The notes below the pieces were generated by a model. The model did not search any database, was not told where the DNA came from, and saw only the letters and a program-made list of their open reading frames with translations. From Heterohyrax brucei (Eukaryota > Chordata > Mammalia > Hyracoidea > Procaviidae), in contig CM053141.1 in assembly GCA_028571685.1 (NCBI GenBank), positions 131,034,833-131,098,832 of the forward strand: DNA of 64,000 nt, in the 5' to 3' direction. Position numbers and translations under genes: made by a program. Numbering within the stretch: position 1 is the first letter of the stretch; each line of letters starts with the position of its first letter. Of the stretch, positions 23,250 to 33,737 are shown in pieces.

Positions 23250-24499
23250 GATTATTTTGTACGCAACCTCTGATAATGAAAGGCTTCTTCATCTGGGAAG
23301 ATTTTGATGATTTTGGGAGTTTTCTGGAGCCATGGTAGACTACTTCTTTAAATGGTTAGCTATTGATCATTGTCTTCATCCCATCTACAAACTACTTGCT
23401 TTCCCTGGTGTTACCTCAACAGGAGTCGAGGCATAGTTCTAAGAGAGGAGTTAGGGCACTACTAGATTTGGTCACCAGCTGCATCTGTGTACTGTAGTGA
23501 CTGGCCCCAGATGGACTCTCTGGGGTGACAGGGTCTGCCTCCTGGCTGCCAAAGATGGCACTCTTCTTATGGAATCACTGGGGTGGGGGTGGGGGGCTGT
23601 CAGACAGTACTATGATGTGGATCAGTGAATGGTGGTGGAGATGCTGCCCGGCCACTGAGCAGTCAGTTCTCTGGATGGTCTTATTTTAAAAGGTGTTTTA
23701 CTGCTGAGAGAGGAGCTGTCCAACAGCTGCTGAAATCTGTCAGATCCTCAGGTGTGGTAGGCCCCACCTTCAGCCTGCCACTGAAAATACCTCATACGCT
23801 GTCCCCAGATACTATGATGTGGCTCAAAGAAGGGAGGGGTTAGGGCCTTGTTGCCATCCTCTGACAGGATCCACCCATAACTCTAGGCATCCCAGTCCTA
23901 AACACTGCTTTTCTGCTGGTGAAGAACTATCCAGATAGAGACTACTGCTCAGCAAGAGAATTAGCCCCAGCTGAGACCTCTGCATGGCTGACTCCATCTC
24001 CCAGCTGATCAAGATGGCACCCCACATGAGTTGCCCTTCCTGCCATGAAACAGCAGAATCTGTGGTACAGCTCAGGAAAGAGAGGGTGGAGGGGTAGCTG
24101 TGCCCTGAGTCAGCAACTGGGCTCTCAATATGTGGGCATCCCAAGCACACTTTCTCTGCTGCACTATATGCTGTTTACTTAAGCACTGCAGTTCAGTGCT
24201 TTAGCTGGTGAATGAGGTGAGTCCTCACCTCCTGGATAACAAAGAAGGCATCAGTACCTGCAGTCCTCCCAAAGATGAGTCAGCAGAAGCAGGACTCAGT
24301 GTGCCACTGCCTCGTCTTTGAGAGAGGTAGTTTTCCCCTTACTAGTACCTAGACCAATCTGACAATCCTACACCATATCGTAGGTGTTCCAGGATGTTCA
24401 TGCTGCTCCATTCAGTTATCATTCCAGGCCTTAGTACTCAGAGGGAATCAAGGAGATACGTATCTTGTTTTTCATCTTGGCGCTGCCCCTCACCCTCAC

Positions 24500-25085
24500 T
24501 TCTAATAAGCATTCTGGTTGGGCTTCTTCCAAAACAAATTTGTTTATTCTTTACCTGTGATATATTAAATATTCTTCACCAACACCATAATCCAAAGACA
24601 TCCAGATTAAATGAGTGTGGTAAAAGGATACAACCTAAATACATACCTTTTCTGATTTTGAACCCCACAATGTTCCCTTATTCTGTTTGAATCACTACCT
24701 GTTGGTCCATGTATAGGTTCTTCATGAGCACAGTTAACGGTTCTGAAGTTTCCATTATTTTCAGGGTCACCCATAATTTGTTGTGATTCCCACAGCCAAA
24801 TACTTTTACATGTAAATATTTTTCTGGTATCCTCTGCTTTCAGCCAAGATCCAAACAACATCATCAATGTTTTTACCTGTTCTAAATCCTCTCCTGAATC
24901 TGGCTTGAATTTCTGGTAGCTCCCTGTTTACATAATGCCGAAATCACTTTGAAGGGCCTTCAGCAAAATTTTACTTCACCAGATATTAATGATGTTGTTT
25001 GATGATTTCTACATTCCGTTGGATAACTTTACTTTAGAATGGGCACAGATAAGAGTCTCTTCTAGTTGGTTGGCCAGCCCAAGAA
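24500..25085 (-). mobile_element. Bov-B fragment with internal deletion
   Basis: It begins at 'ttctaataagcattctgg' and continues 'ttcttcaccaacaccataat'. At about 24607 it jumps straight to 'gtggtaaaaggatacaacc', skipping roughly 600-700 bases of the family, and then runs through the RT region ('ggtagctccctgtttac' and 'ttctagttggttggcc'). It abuts the L1 5' end on its left. Confidence 0.8.
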
Positions 25086-25089
25086 ATGC

Positions 25090-26400
25090 AGAGTGTGCAC
25101 AATCTGAAGTAAATATGTAGGATATGTCCATTCTATTTGATTGCTAGGTATTTTTTTTTTAATCTCTGCTATTTATTTATTTTTTGTCTTAATTGAAAGT
25201 CTTTTAAATTAATTTAAAACTCAGTTTTTTGATCTACTTCTTCCTTTCAAAAATGACAGCTTGAGGTTTTAAATGAGAATTTGTAGTTTTCTTTGGAAAG
25301 TAATATATTTGCACTAAGATTATCTATGATAATTAATAAAGTGCAAAAAGTGAGTAGATACAACAAAAATAAAATGTTAAAAATCACTGTTTTGGGGTTT
25401 TAATCTGTTTTGTAAGATTAATACAACAGCAGGTGTTCACAGATCTCAAAATTTCATGTATTCACTCTTCCATTCAGTTTAGGAGCATTTTTTTTTTTTT
25501 TTTTTTTTTGTCCCCTGAGAGCACTAAATGTACATTCATTGACTGGCTCATTTGTTAATTGAACAAATGTGTTTCAAGTGCTCTGTTACTGGGCAGGCTC
25601 TTTGCTGAGTTTATTTCCTGAGCATTAGACTCATTTATGGCTAAACTTAATATTGTGATGAATTTGACACTGGGAACACACGTTTGAATAACTGCCTGAG
25701 TTTTACTCTAAAGAAGTAGCAATATCCTCTGGTTAAAACTGTTTAGCCTCTCTGGTTCTGCACATTTCATCGAAAAACATTTATACATATTTCTTGTGGC
25801 TGATTCTTATAACCAAAACATATAAATCAAATATAACCACAAAAATCTACAAAAACAGGATATGATTCATATCTTGCTCAATGTCTTAGTATTTTCTTTT
25901 TCTTTTACTAGCCTGAGATACTTTTGCTTTAGTGTCAACAACAACATCTTACATTTATTATGCTGCTCTTCTGTCTGGAAGAACACCAGATAATAAATTT
26001 TATTCACCATATCATTGAAATAGGTTTTAACCAACAAAGAGTAAAATCATTTTTATAACATCAGTTTGGTGTAGGGTTTAACCATGTAGCCTCATTCTAC
26101 AGGCTGTTACCACAACCTGTGATCATTTGCTGCTATTACCTACTACATGACTTAAGAAGATTCCTAGACTTCAATGGCTACATCATCTAAAATTCTGCAC
26201 TGTTTACCCACCTTTTGCTTTTAGTGATGTTTACAGCTAGTGGTTTAAAACATAAATATAATACCATGGTCCCTTCTTGAGAACTAGTTTACATGATAGT
26301 AGAATTACTATGATTTTCATCTCCACCCACATCTCAGCCACACCCTTTCCTATCCTTGCTTTTTAAGAGTTCTAGATCCCTGCTTAAAAGACCTCTTTAA
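25090..26400. other. Repeat-poor AT-rich stretch
   Basis: The only simple features are a poly-T run at 25491-25509 and a T-rich run at 25149-25160. No gene or transposon core is recognised. Confidence 0.5.
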
Positions 26401-26402
26401 AG

Positions 26403-26758
26403 TATTAAAAAGCAAAAATGTCACCTTGAGGACTAAGGTTGCCTGATCTAAACCATGTTATTGGGTTATGTCTGCTAACCTAAAGGTTAGCAAGCACCGG
26501 GCGCTCCTCGGAAGCCATGTGGAGCAGTTCTACTCTATCCTATAGGGTTGGTGGGAGTCAGAATCAATTGGCAGTACTGGATTTGTTTTTGTTTGCTTGT
26601 TTGTTTTAATATACACGTGAAAGCTGGACAATGAATAAAGAAGACTGAAGAAGAAGATGACTGAAGAAGAATTGAAGAAGAATAGGTGGTTTCTACTCTG
26701 TCACAAGGAGTTGTTATGAGTAGAATTTGACAGAACATCACCAAACAACAGCTGTATC
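26403..26758 (+). mobile_element. Bov-B 3' piece split by an AfroSINE
   Basis: Bov-B flanks lie at 26403-26460 ('aatgtcaccttgaggactaa') and 26607-26758 ('gtgaaagctggacaatgaat' to 'gagtagaatttgacagaac'). They are contiguous in the intact copy at 16.9 kb. A local expansion of gaagaa units lies at 26641-26684. The SINE between them therefore inserted later. Confidence 0.82.
26461..26604 (+). mobile_element. AfroSINE nested in Bov-B
   Basis: The 5' end is truncated or decayed ('tctgctaacctaaaggtt'), and the body 'ggagcagttctactctatcc' and tail 'gaatcaattggcagtactgg' are clear. It ends in a (TTTG)n-like tail, after which Bov-B resumes. Confidence 0.87.
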
Positions 26759-26764
26759 ACTATT

Positions 26765-27900
26765 GCAATGTTTGCATGCTAACAGTGGTACCAGCTTGTT
26801 CACAGTGTGAAAGTCTTTTATATAACATTCAATTGAGTTTTTTAACAGAACACTTTTAACAGAGTTACGCTGATGCTCACAAAAGAAAAATAATTCAAAA
26901 GTTGTAATGAGGAAGGGAATATCACCTTCAATTATTTTTCTTATGCTAAGAAATCCTAAAGTGGTCATTTTAAAATAATAGTTTTAGATGTATAGCTCCT
27001 TTGCCAGAGTGCCTACTGCACAAAAAAAAATCAGGATTCTAAATGGAGCAGCAGAGTTGGCAGAGAATGAAGGTTTTAGTCCGAGGATGGACTTTCAGGA
27101 GAGCTTTGCTTTTTGAAGTGAAATGCTCTTAAACCTAGAGTGCCTTTAAGGAGCACAAAGAGTATCCATAATAGCATGTGAGGATAGATTAAAGTTTATT
27201 GATTTTCAGATCATCCACTTGTACATGTCTCCTTTCCCTGCTATGAAGAAACATGTCTTTTTTCTTTTCTGTCTCCCTTTGGACAATCCCTTTTATGCCT
27301 GCCTCTCCCCATCCCAAATCTTACATGGTATATTGCACAGAGTTGTATAAATTTCCACTGATCACATAAATATATTTATTATCAATAAAATTTTATATTT
27401 TAATGATTTGTAATTAATTATAAATATGTTTAATATTGTTTTCAACAATTGGTTACTAATAATATTTGTTACAATACCTTAATCAAGATTTTAACTAGTT
27501 GGAGCCTTGTATTCATAGAAAACTTTAAAATAAATTTGTACTTAATTACATATTTGTGTTGCAAAAAAAAAGGATAACTGTGTTTAGTGAAAACACTCAA
27601 ACATAAAATATATTAGGATAAGGATCTGTAAGACAAATGAAATGGAAATATGATTACACTGAGGAAAAGAATAAAAATTTTGACTATTAAAATAATTTGT
27701 TCATATATTTTTAATGGCATGAGTAAGGTAATCTCATCTTTATTATGGTATTTATACTCCATTTGTATGTACTTTTAAAATTACTTAATAGTTGTACTTT
27801 AGTGATTATATACTTTGCAACTACTGAAATGTATCATTAAAATTTAGATTCTAATATTTTAAATGCACAAGCGAAAAACTAGGTTCTAAAACTTATTTTG
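26765..27900. other. AT-rich non-coding stretch
   Basis: Strongly AT-rich from 27350 to 27900. No gene and no recognised repeat. Confidence 0.5.
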
Positions 27901-27902
27901 TT

Positions 27903-30900
27903 TATTGTTGTTGCTAGGTGCCATTGACTCATAGCAACCCTGTGCACAACAGAAAGAAATATTACCCTGTCTTGTACCATTTTCACAGTTATTGCCATGA
28001 TTGAGCCCACTGTTGCAGCTACTGTGTCAATCCACCCTATGGAAGTTCTTTCTCCTTTTTACTGACCCTCCACTTTACCAAGCATGATATTGTTCTCCAA
28101 GGACTGTTTCTTCCTGACACATCTCATGTAATCTCAGCATCCTTGCTTCTAAAGTACATTCTGATTGAACTTCACCCAAGACAGATCTGTTTGTTCTACT
28201 GGAAGTCCAAGTTATAGTCTATGTTCTTCTCCAACACAATCCAAAAGAGTCAATTATTCTGTTCTCCATATTTGTTGTCCAGCTTTCACAAGTATGTGGT
28301 GTGACTGAAGATACTTAGGCGAGTACACTTTAGTCTTCTGGTGACATAATTTGCTTTTTAACAATTTAAAGGGGTCTTTCACAGCAGATTTGTCCAATGT
28401 AATGTATCCAGTGATCTCTTGACTGCTGCTTCCATGGACATTGATTGTGAATCCACATAAAATGAAAACCTTGACAACTTCAATATCTGTTTATCATGAT
28501 GTTGCTTATTGATCCAGTCGTGAGGACTTCTGTTTTCTTTATCTTGTGGTGTACACACTGAAGGCTGTGGTCTTTGCTGGTTACCAGTAAACATTTCAAG
28601 TGTTCCTCAATTTCAGCAAAGTTGCATCATTGGTATAAGACAGTTGTTAATGAGTCTTCTTCCAATTCTTGATATTCTGTTCTTTTTCATATAGTCCAGC
28701 TTCTCAGATTATTTGCTCAGCATACCAATTCACTATGTACTATAAAAGGATAAAATATGATGCAAACTTTTGCTGAATTAAACCACACAGGATTCCCTGC
28801 TCTGTTCAAATGACTGCCTGTTGATCCATGGATAGATTCCCCATGAAAACCATTAAGTGTTCTGGAATTTCCATTCTCCACAATGTTATCCACACTTTCT
28901 TATGATCTACATAGTCAACTGTCTGCACAGTCAATAAAATAAAGGTAAACATCCTTCTGGTATTCTCTGCATTCAGTCAGCATCCATTGGACATCAGCAG
29001 TGATGTTACTAGTTCCATGATCTCTTCTGAATCCAGCCTGAATTTCTGGAAGTTCCCTGCCAATATACTGCTGCAGTTGCTTTTGAATAATCTTCAGCAA
29101 TTTTATTTCTTCTGGTAGTATTAATGACACTGTTTGACGATTTGTGCATTGGGTTGAACCACCTTTCTTTGGAAGAGGCATAAATTCAGATCTCTAACAG
29201 TCAGTTGGCCAGGTAGTTGTCTTCTGAATTTCTTGGTATAGACAAGTGAGCAGTCCAGCACCATAAACATCTTGACTGATACTCTGTCAATTGCTGAAGC
29301 TTGTTTTTCACCAATGCCTTCACTGCAGCTTGACTTCCTCCTTCACTACCACTGGTTCCTGATTATATGCTACCTCATGAAATGCTTGAAGAGAAACCAA
29401 TTTTTTTCATATAATGACTCAATGTATGTCTTCCATCTTCTTTTCATGTTTCTTAGGTTGTTTAACCTTTTGCCCGTAGACTCTTTCACTATTGCAACTT
29501 GAGGTTTCAATTTTGTCTTCAGTTTTTTCAACTTGAGAAATGTCAAATGCGTTCTTGCATTTGGATTTTCTGTTTCCAGCCCTTTGCACACATTAGTATA
29601 CTTTATTTGATCTTCTTGAGCCACCCTTTGAAATCTTCTGTTCAGTTACTTCATCGTTTCTTCCTTATGCTTTTATCTACTCTACATTCAAGAGCAAGTT
29701 TCAGAGTCTCTTCTGACTTTCATTTTGATCTTGTCTTTATTTCCTGTCTTTTTAATGACCTCTTGCTTTCTTTACATATGATGTCCTTGATGTCATTTCA
29801 CAACTCATCTGGTCTTCAGTCATTAGTGTCCTGTGCATCCAATCTATTTTTGAGATGGTCTATAAACTCAGGTGGGATATATTAAAGGTCATACTTTGGC
29901 TGTTACGGACTTGTTCTAATTTTCTTCAGTTTCACCTTGAACTTGCATATGAACAACTGGTTGGCTGTACCACAGATGGTCACTGGACTTATTCTGACTG
30001 ATGATGCTGAGATTTTCTGTCATCTCTTTCCATAGATGCAGTCGATTTGGTTCCTGTGTATTCTGTCTCGTGAGGTCCATGCTTATAGCTACCACTTACA
30101 ATGGTGAAAAAAGGAATTTGTATGGAAGAAGTCACTGATCTTGCCAGTATCATTTCTGTGACCAAGGCCATGCTTCCCAACTACTGATCCTTCTTCTTTG
30201 TTTCTGACTTTTACATTCCAGTTGCCAGTAGTTATCTATCCATCCTGACTGCCCATTTGATAAATTTCAAACTGCAGAAGCTGGTAAGAATCTTCAATTT
30301 CTTCATCTTTCGCCTTAGTGGTTGGTGTGTAAATTTGAATAGTAGTCATATTAACTGGTCTATGGATATTATTCTGTCACTGATGGTGTTGTGCTTCAGG
30401 ACAGATCTTCAAATGTTCTTTTTGATGATGAATGTAGTGCCGTTCCACTTTAGGTTGTCATTTCTGGCATGGTGGACCCTATGACTGTCCAATACAAAAT
30501 CAGCTGTACCAATCCATTTCAGCTCACTAGTGCCTAGAATATCAATCTTTATGTGTTCCATTTCATTTTTTATGATTTCCAATTATCCTAGATTCATACT
30601 TCATACATTCACCTTTCCAGTTATTAATGGAAGTTTACACTTTTTTATTCTTATTTTAAGTCATGCCACATTATCAGATTAAGGTCCTGAAAGCTTGACT
30701 CCACCCATGTCATTAAGGTCAACTCTACTTTGAAGTGGAAACTCTTCCTCAGTTGTCTTTTGAGTGCTTTCCAATCTGGGGGGCTCAGTTTCTGGTACTA
30801 TCTCAGACAATGTTCTGCTGCTATTCATTAGTTTTCAGTGTCTAATTCTTTTCAGAAGCAGACTGTGGGGGTCCTTCTGTGTAGTCTGTCTTAGTCTGGA

Positions 30901-31015
30901 AGCTGAATCCTCTTTACCAGAGGTGACCCTGCTGCTATTTGAATACTGGTGTCACCGCTTCTAGCATCACAGACATGTGCCAGCCCCACAGTATGGCAAA
31001 CTGACAGACACATGA
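27903..31015 (-). mobile_element. Bov-B, near full length (about 3.1 kb)
   Basis: The copy spans from the 3' tail at the left ('ttgttgttgctaggtgcc') to the 5' end at the right ('caaactgacagacacatg'). In element order it carries the 5'UTR (31015-30900), an endonuclease region (about 30900-30000), a linker and thumb (29970-29400) and the reverse transcriptase palm (29180-28700), then the 3' region. It is broken by many stops. Compared with the copy at 33.7-36.5 kb it is longer and keeps more of the central part. No target-site duplication is obvious by eye. Confidence 0.9.
28400..30950 (-). pseudogene. Bov-B endonuclease/reverse transcriptase pseudogene
   Basis: Family role: a single protein with an apurinic-type endonuclease and a reverse transcriptase that copies its RNA at a nicked target. 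Visible here are 'LKIIQKQLQQYIGRELPEIQ' with 'AGFRRDHGTSNITADVQW' and 'DVYLYFIDCADS' (RT fingers to motif A) at 28915-29181, and a K-rich linker piece at 29370-29624 ('RNMKRRWKTYIESLYEKN'). The motif-A end reads FIDCADS where the family has a longer FIDYAKAFD-like stretch, so the frame is lost at or near the catalytic aspartate region. The whole frame is interrupted many times. Confidence 0.85.
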
Positions 31016-31072
31016 GGAAACAATTGTTTCAGGGAATAAAAAAAAAAGTAAAAAACTCATCACTATCTAGTA

Positions 31073-31235
31073 GATTTTAACTCATGATGACATTGTTACA
31101 GTGTTACAGAGGGGAACTGCTCCATAGGGTTTTCTTGACTATTCTCTTTGTGGAAGCAGATTGCTGGGCCTTTCTTCTGTGGTGGTGCTGGGTGGGTTTA
31201 AACCACCAAGCTTGTTATTATTAACCAAGAACAAA
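31073..31235 (-). mobile_element. AfroSINE, longer subtype, reverse
   Basis: Plus-strand reading: 'gattttaactcatgatgac', 'ggaactgctccatagggttt', 'ggaagcagattgctgggcc', 'tttcttctgtggtggtgctg' and 'gggtttaaaccaccaagc'. The extra 'agcagattgctggg' segment is that of the longer subtype, as at 42.0 kb. Confidence 0.8.
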
Positions 31236-31239
31236 CTAA

Positions 31240-33735
31240 ACCTAGGACTTTTGGGGGGAGTAAAAGAACAAAATTAAGATTCATAAGTATCAGTCTCACA
31301 CCTCATCAATACTTAGATGCATGGTATGTATAGTGTACATTTGTCTGTTTTTCAAGAAGGACTTCTCACTTCATTTCCCTCTACCTAAGCCTCTTATTAC
31401 AATTTCTAGAAAACATGTTTCCCTGGAGACAGATTTATCACTGCATGGCAAATTATGTGTCCATATCCTTCCCCTTGGGGCCTGTCCAACTCTTGGTCCA
31501 TGTGCTGGTTTTTTTCACATCAGATCATTCCTGCAAATCTTCCTAACTTGAAGTCACATAGTCAACTTGAACAGCACATAAGAGGAATGTAGATATCCAA
31601 GCAGGTTGAGAAGAAACTCCAAATGGCATTTACAGGACGTCACAAATACTGGTCTACAGATGAGTGACTTTAAGGGAGTGAGGGGAGAAAACTGTATTAT
31701 GGCTCTAGAAGTCAAATCACATTTCATTTTCCTAGCTCCACATTTTCTGGAAAATATAGTCAAATGTTAGCAATCAATTAATAAGAATAAAATCTAAAGG
31801 ATACCCTTTAATGCATATCTTATTTGAAATGTTTACAGGTTTGACAGGGATAACAACTCCTCCAATCACTGCTTCTATGACACCTCTTTTCCAGATCACA
31901 TCAATTTTTCCTGCTCCAACTACGATAGCTCCTTCATGTGCTGCTCTTTTTCTCTTGGCCCCAAAATGGTTTTTCTGACTTTGAATGTTGTCTTTGATGA
32001 TCTCATCCAATATCTGGTCTTCAGCTGCCAATACTTCTGAGTGCAGCTCAATCTGTATTTTGATCTTAGGTCCTTCTGCTGAGCTTCATTTGAATCTTAC
32101 AACCTACACCCAATATGGCTCTTTGTTTTAATGTCAATTATGTTTTCCTTAAATTACATGCAATATTGTTGCTCCAAAAAGATATATGACGTATACCCAA
32201 TGATTCTTCATACATTCTAACACAAAATCTCATTAGTTAGGGACACCCATAACTATCTTCAAATAAATATGTATAAAATCTAGCCACACTCAGGTAATTA
32301 ACTTCTCAACATTAAAGCTTTGCTTCAGCTAGATAAGCCACTCCTCTTTCCAGTATAACAACTCTTGATTTCTATTCTTAGCCTTTGCTACAGTGACTTT
32401 TCCCATCTGGAATATTCAGCTGCTTTCTATTCCTATATTCAAATGTTCCTCTTCTTTTACCAATTGACCTTGTTTCTACACACTTAGGGGGTCTTTGCCA
32501 ACTATTCTAACACATATATGTGTTAACTTGCTAGCAGTCCAGTAAAAAAATATTGTGCCTACAAATTCATTTGAACATTAAGTCATATATAGCCTTCAAC
32601 TTGCATCTAAAAACTTCATGCATATATTGTTTGATTTCAGAGCCAATGTCTAAATTCTTAGATTAAGAGGATATGTATTTGCTATATTTTAAGCCCCATA
32701 ACAATGTTGTGAATATAATAGTGTTTAACAGGCATTTGTTAAAAACATGATAAATAATTTAAGTCACTCATTGTCAAAGTCAGAGTGTATTAAGGATTGT
32801 CTGTCTGGTAATTGATAAAAACTAAAATATTAAATAAATGAGAGATTTATTGTAAACTGTGCATTCTAGAGTCAGTGATATGTTGCTAGGGTAAATAGTC
32901 AACTATGGGTAGGATTTGAAAAGTATGAAAGCATCTTTTTGCTCCAACATAGCTTCCATAAAACTTCTACTTCTATGCTCCTAATTTTCATATTGCTTAT
33001 TCCTTAGAGTTTATAAAGCTGAAATAAAAATGCAAATGCTATTTGGAAAAATATCTGGGCTCAAATTATTTTATCAGATTAGTTAGGATAGTTGTCCAGA
33101 CTTCAAAGATGATTTTGGAATGGACAGAAACTGGGGAAAAGAGTGAAGCAAAAGGTCCTAAGTATATTGTTCTGTGGAAGGCAATGTCAAGAAGTAATTG
33201 GAGTAGCAAAGGTTTATCATAAATGTGCTGAAAATTTGAGGAGTGAAGGGTAGTATGCTTAAAAAAAAAAAACAAAAAAAAACCCTGCACAGAGAACAGC
33301 CCTTCAGTGAGCTGTATCTGGACTAGAGAAATTGCTTTGCACAAATAAATTATTTTCAAATGAATATAGGGTTTACCTTCAGTAAAAATGTCATTAAGGG
33401 TAGAATCAAAGTTCCCAGTTTAAGTTATAAAGGTTTGTAAGTCCCTTGTATAGTTGCCTCAGCAACCTGTGTTTGCTTAGATATTACGGTTTTGTTCCCT
33501 TATTCTTTAATTAAGAAAAAGAAGATTAATCAGGTAAAGGAGAAAAAAAGATGACACCAAATGAGAACAGGAAAAGAAGAACATATATATGGAGAGCATA
33601 TAGTGTGCCAGGTTCAGTGTATGTTCTTGTAATATTTTATTTATATATTTTCTCAATAAAAGAATTTCCAGCATCAGTTTGCCTAAGAAGAAACTGAGAT
33701 TCATAAAAATTATCTTAACAGACACGTGGCATTTG
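31240..33735. other. Mostly unique non-coding stretch
   Basis: Two things stand out. A minus-strand 86-codon open frame lies at 31774-32031 (see its own entry). The region 32370-32470 ('gctacagtgacttttcccat', 'ctggaatattcagctgc') weakly resembles an L2 middle part. An A-run occurs at 33260-33284. Otherwise nothing is recognised. Confidence 0.4.
31774..32031 (-). other. Open frame of unknown origin, possible pseudogene piece
   Basis: The frame encodes 85 residues with more protein-like composition than its surroundings ('MAAEDQILDEIIKDNIQSQ', 'KRKRAAHEGAIVVGAGKID', 'VIEAVIGGVVIPVKPVN'). The same frame stays coding-like upstream of the first methionine, to about 32090, before a stop. I do not recognise the protein. 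There is no splice-site pattern or poly-A tail that would settle whether it is an exon, a processed pseudogene or chance. Confidence 0.25.
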
Positions 33736-33737
33736 CT

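Larger units (their letters stand above)
22245..24495 (-). mobile_element. L1, minus-strand part 2 (spacer, ORF1, 5'UTR)
   Basis: This continues the minus-strand L1 after the inverted piece. Right to left: a 5' end near 24495 (plus-strand 'catcttggcgctgcccctc'), a GC-rich 5'UTR at about 23270-24490 with repeated 'aagatggc'-type motifs, ORF1 at about 22320-23260, then the spacer. The right edge joins Bov-B sequence directly. Parts 1 and 2 together give one element with a complete 5' end but no 3' end. Confidence 0.83.

Noticed and set aside
23300-24490. Repeated GC-rich 'aagatggc'-like motifs suggesting a gene promoter
   Set aside because: They belong to the L1 5'UTR, as the same arrangement occurs at 59.7-60.7 kb in the full-length L1.
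24394-24690. A 98-codon plus-strand frame
   Set aside because: It spans the L1 5' end and the Bov-B fragment antisense; no coherent product.
29499-29885. A 128-codon plus-strand hydrophobic frame
   Set aside because: Antisense to Bov-B coding sequence; the hydrophobic look comes from reading A-rich coding strand in reverse.
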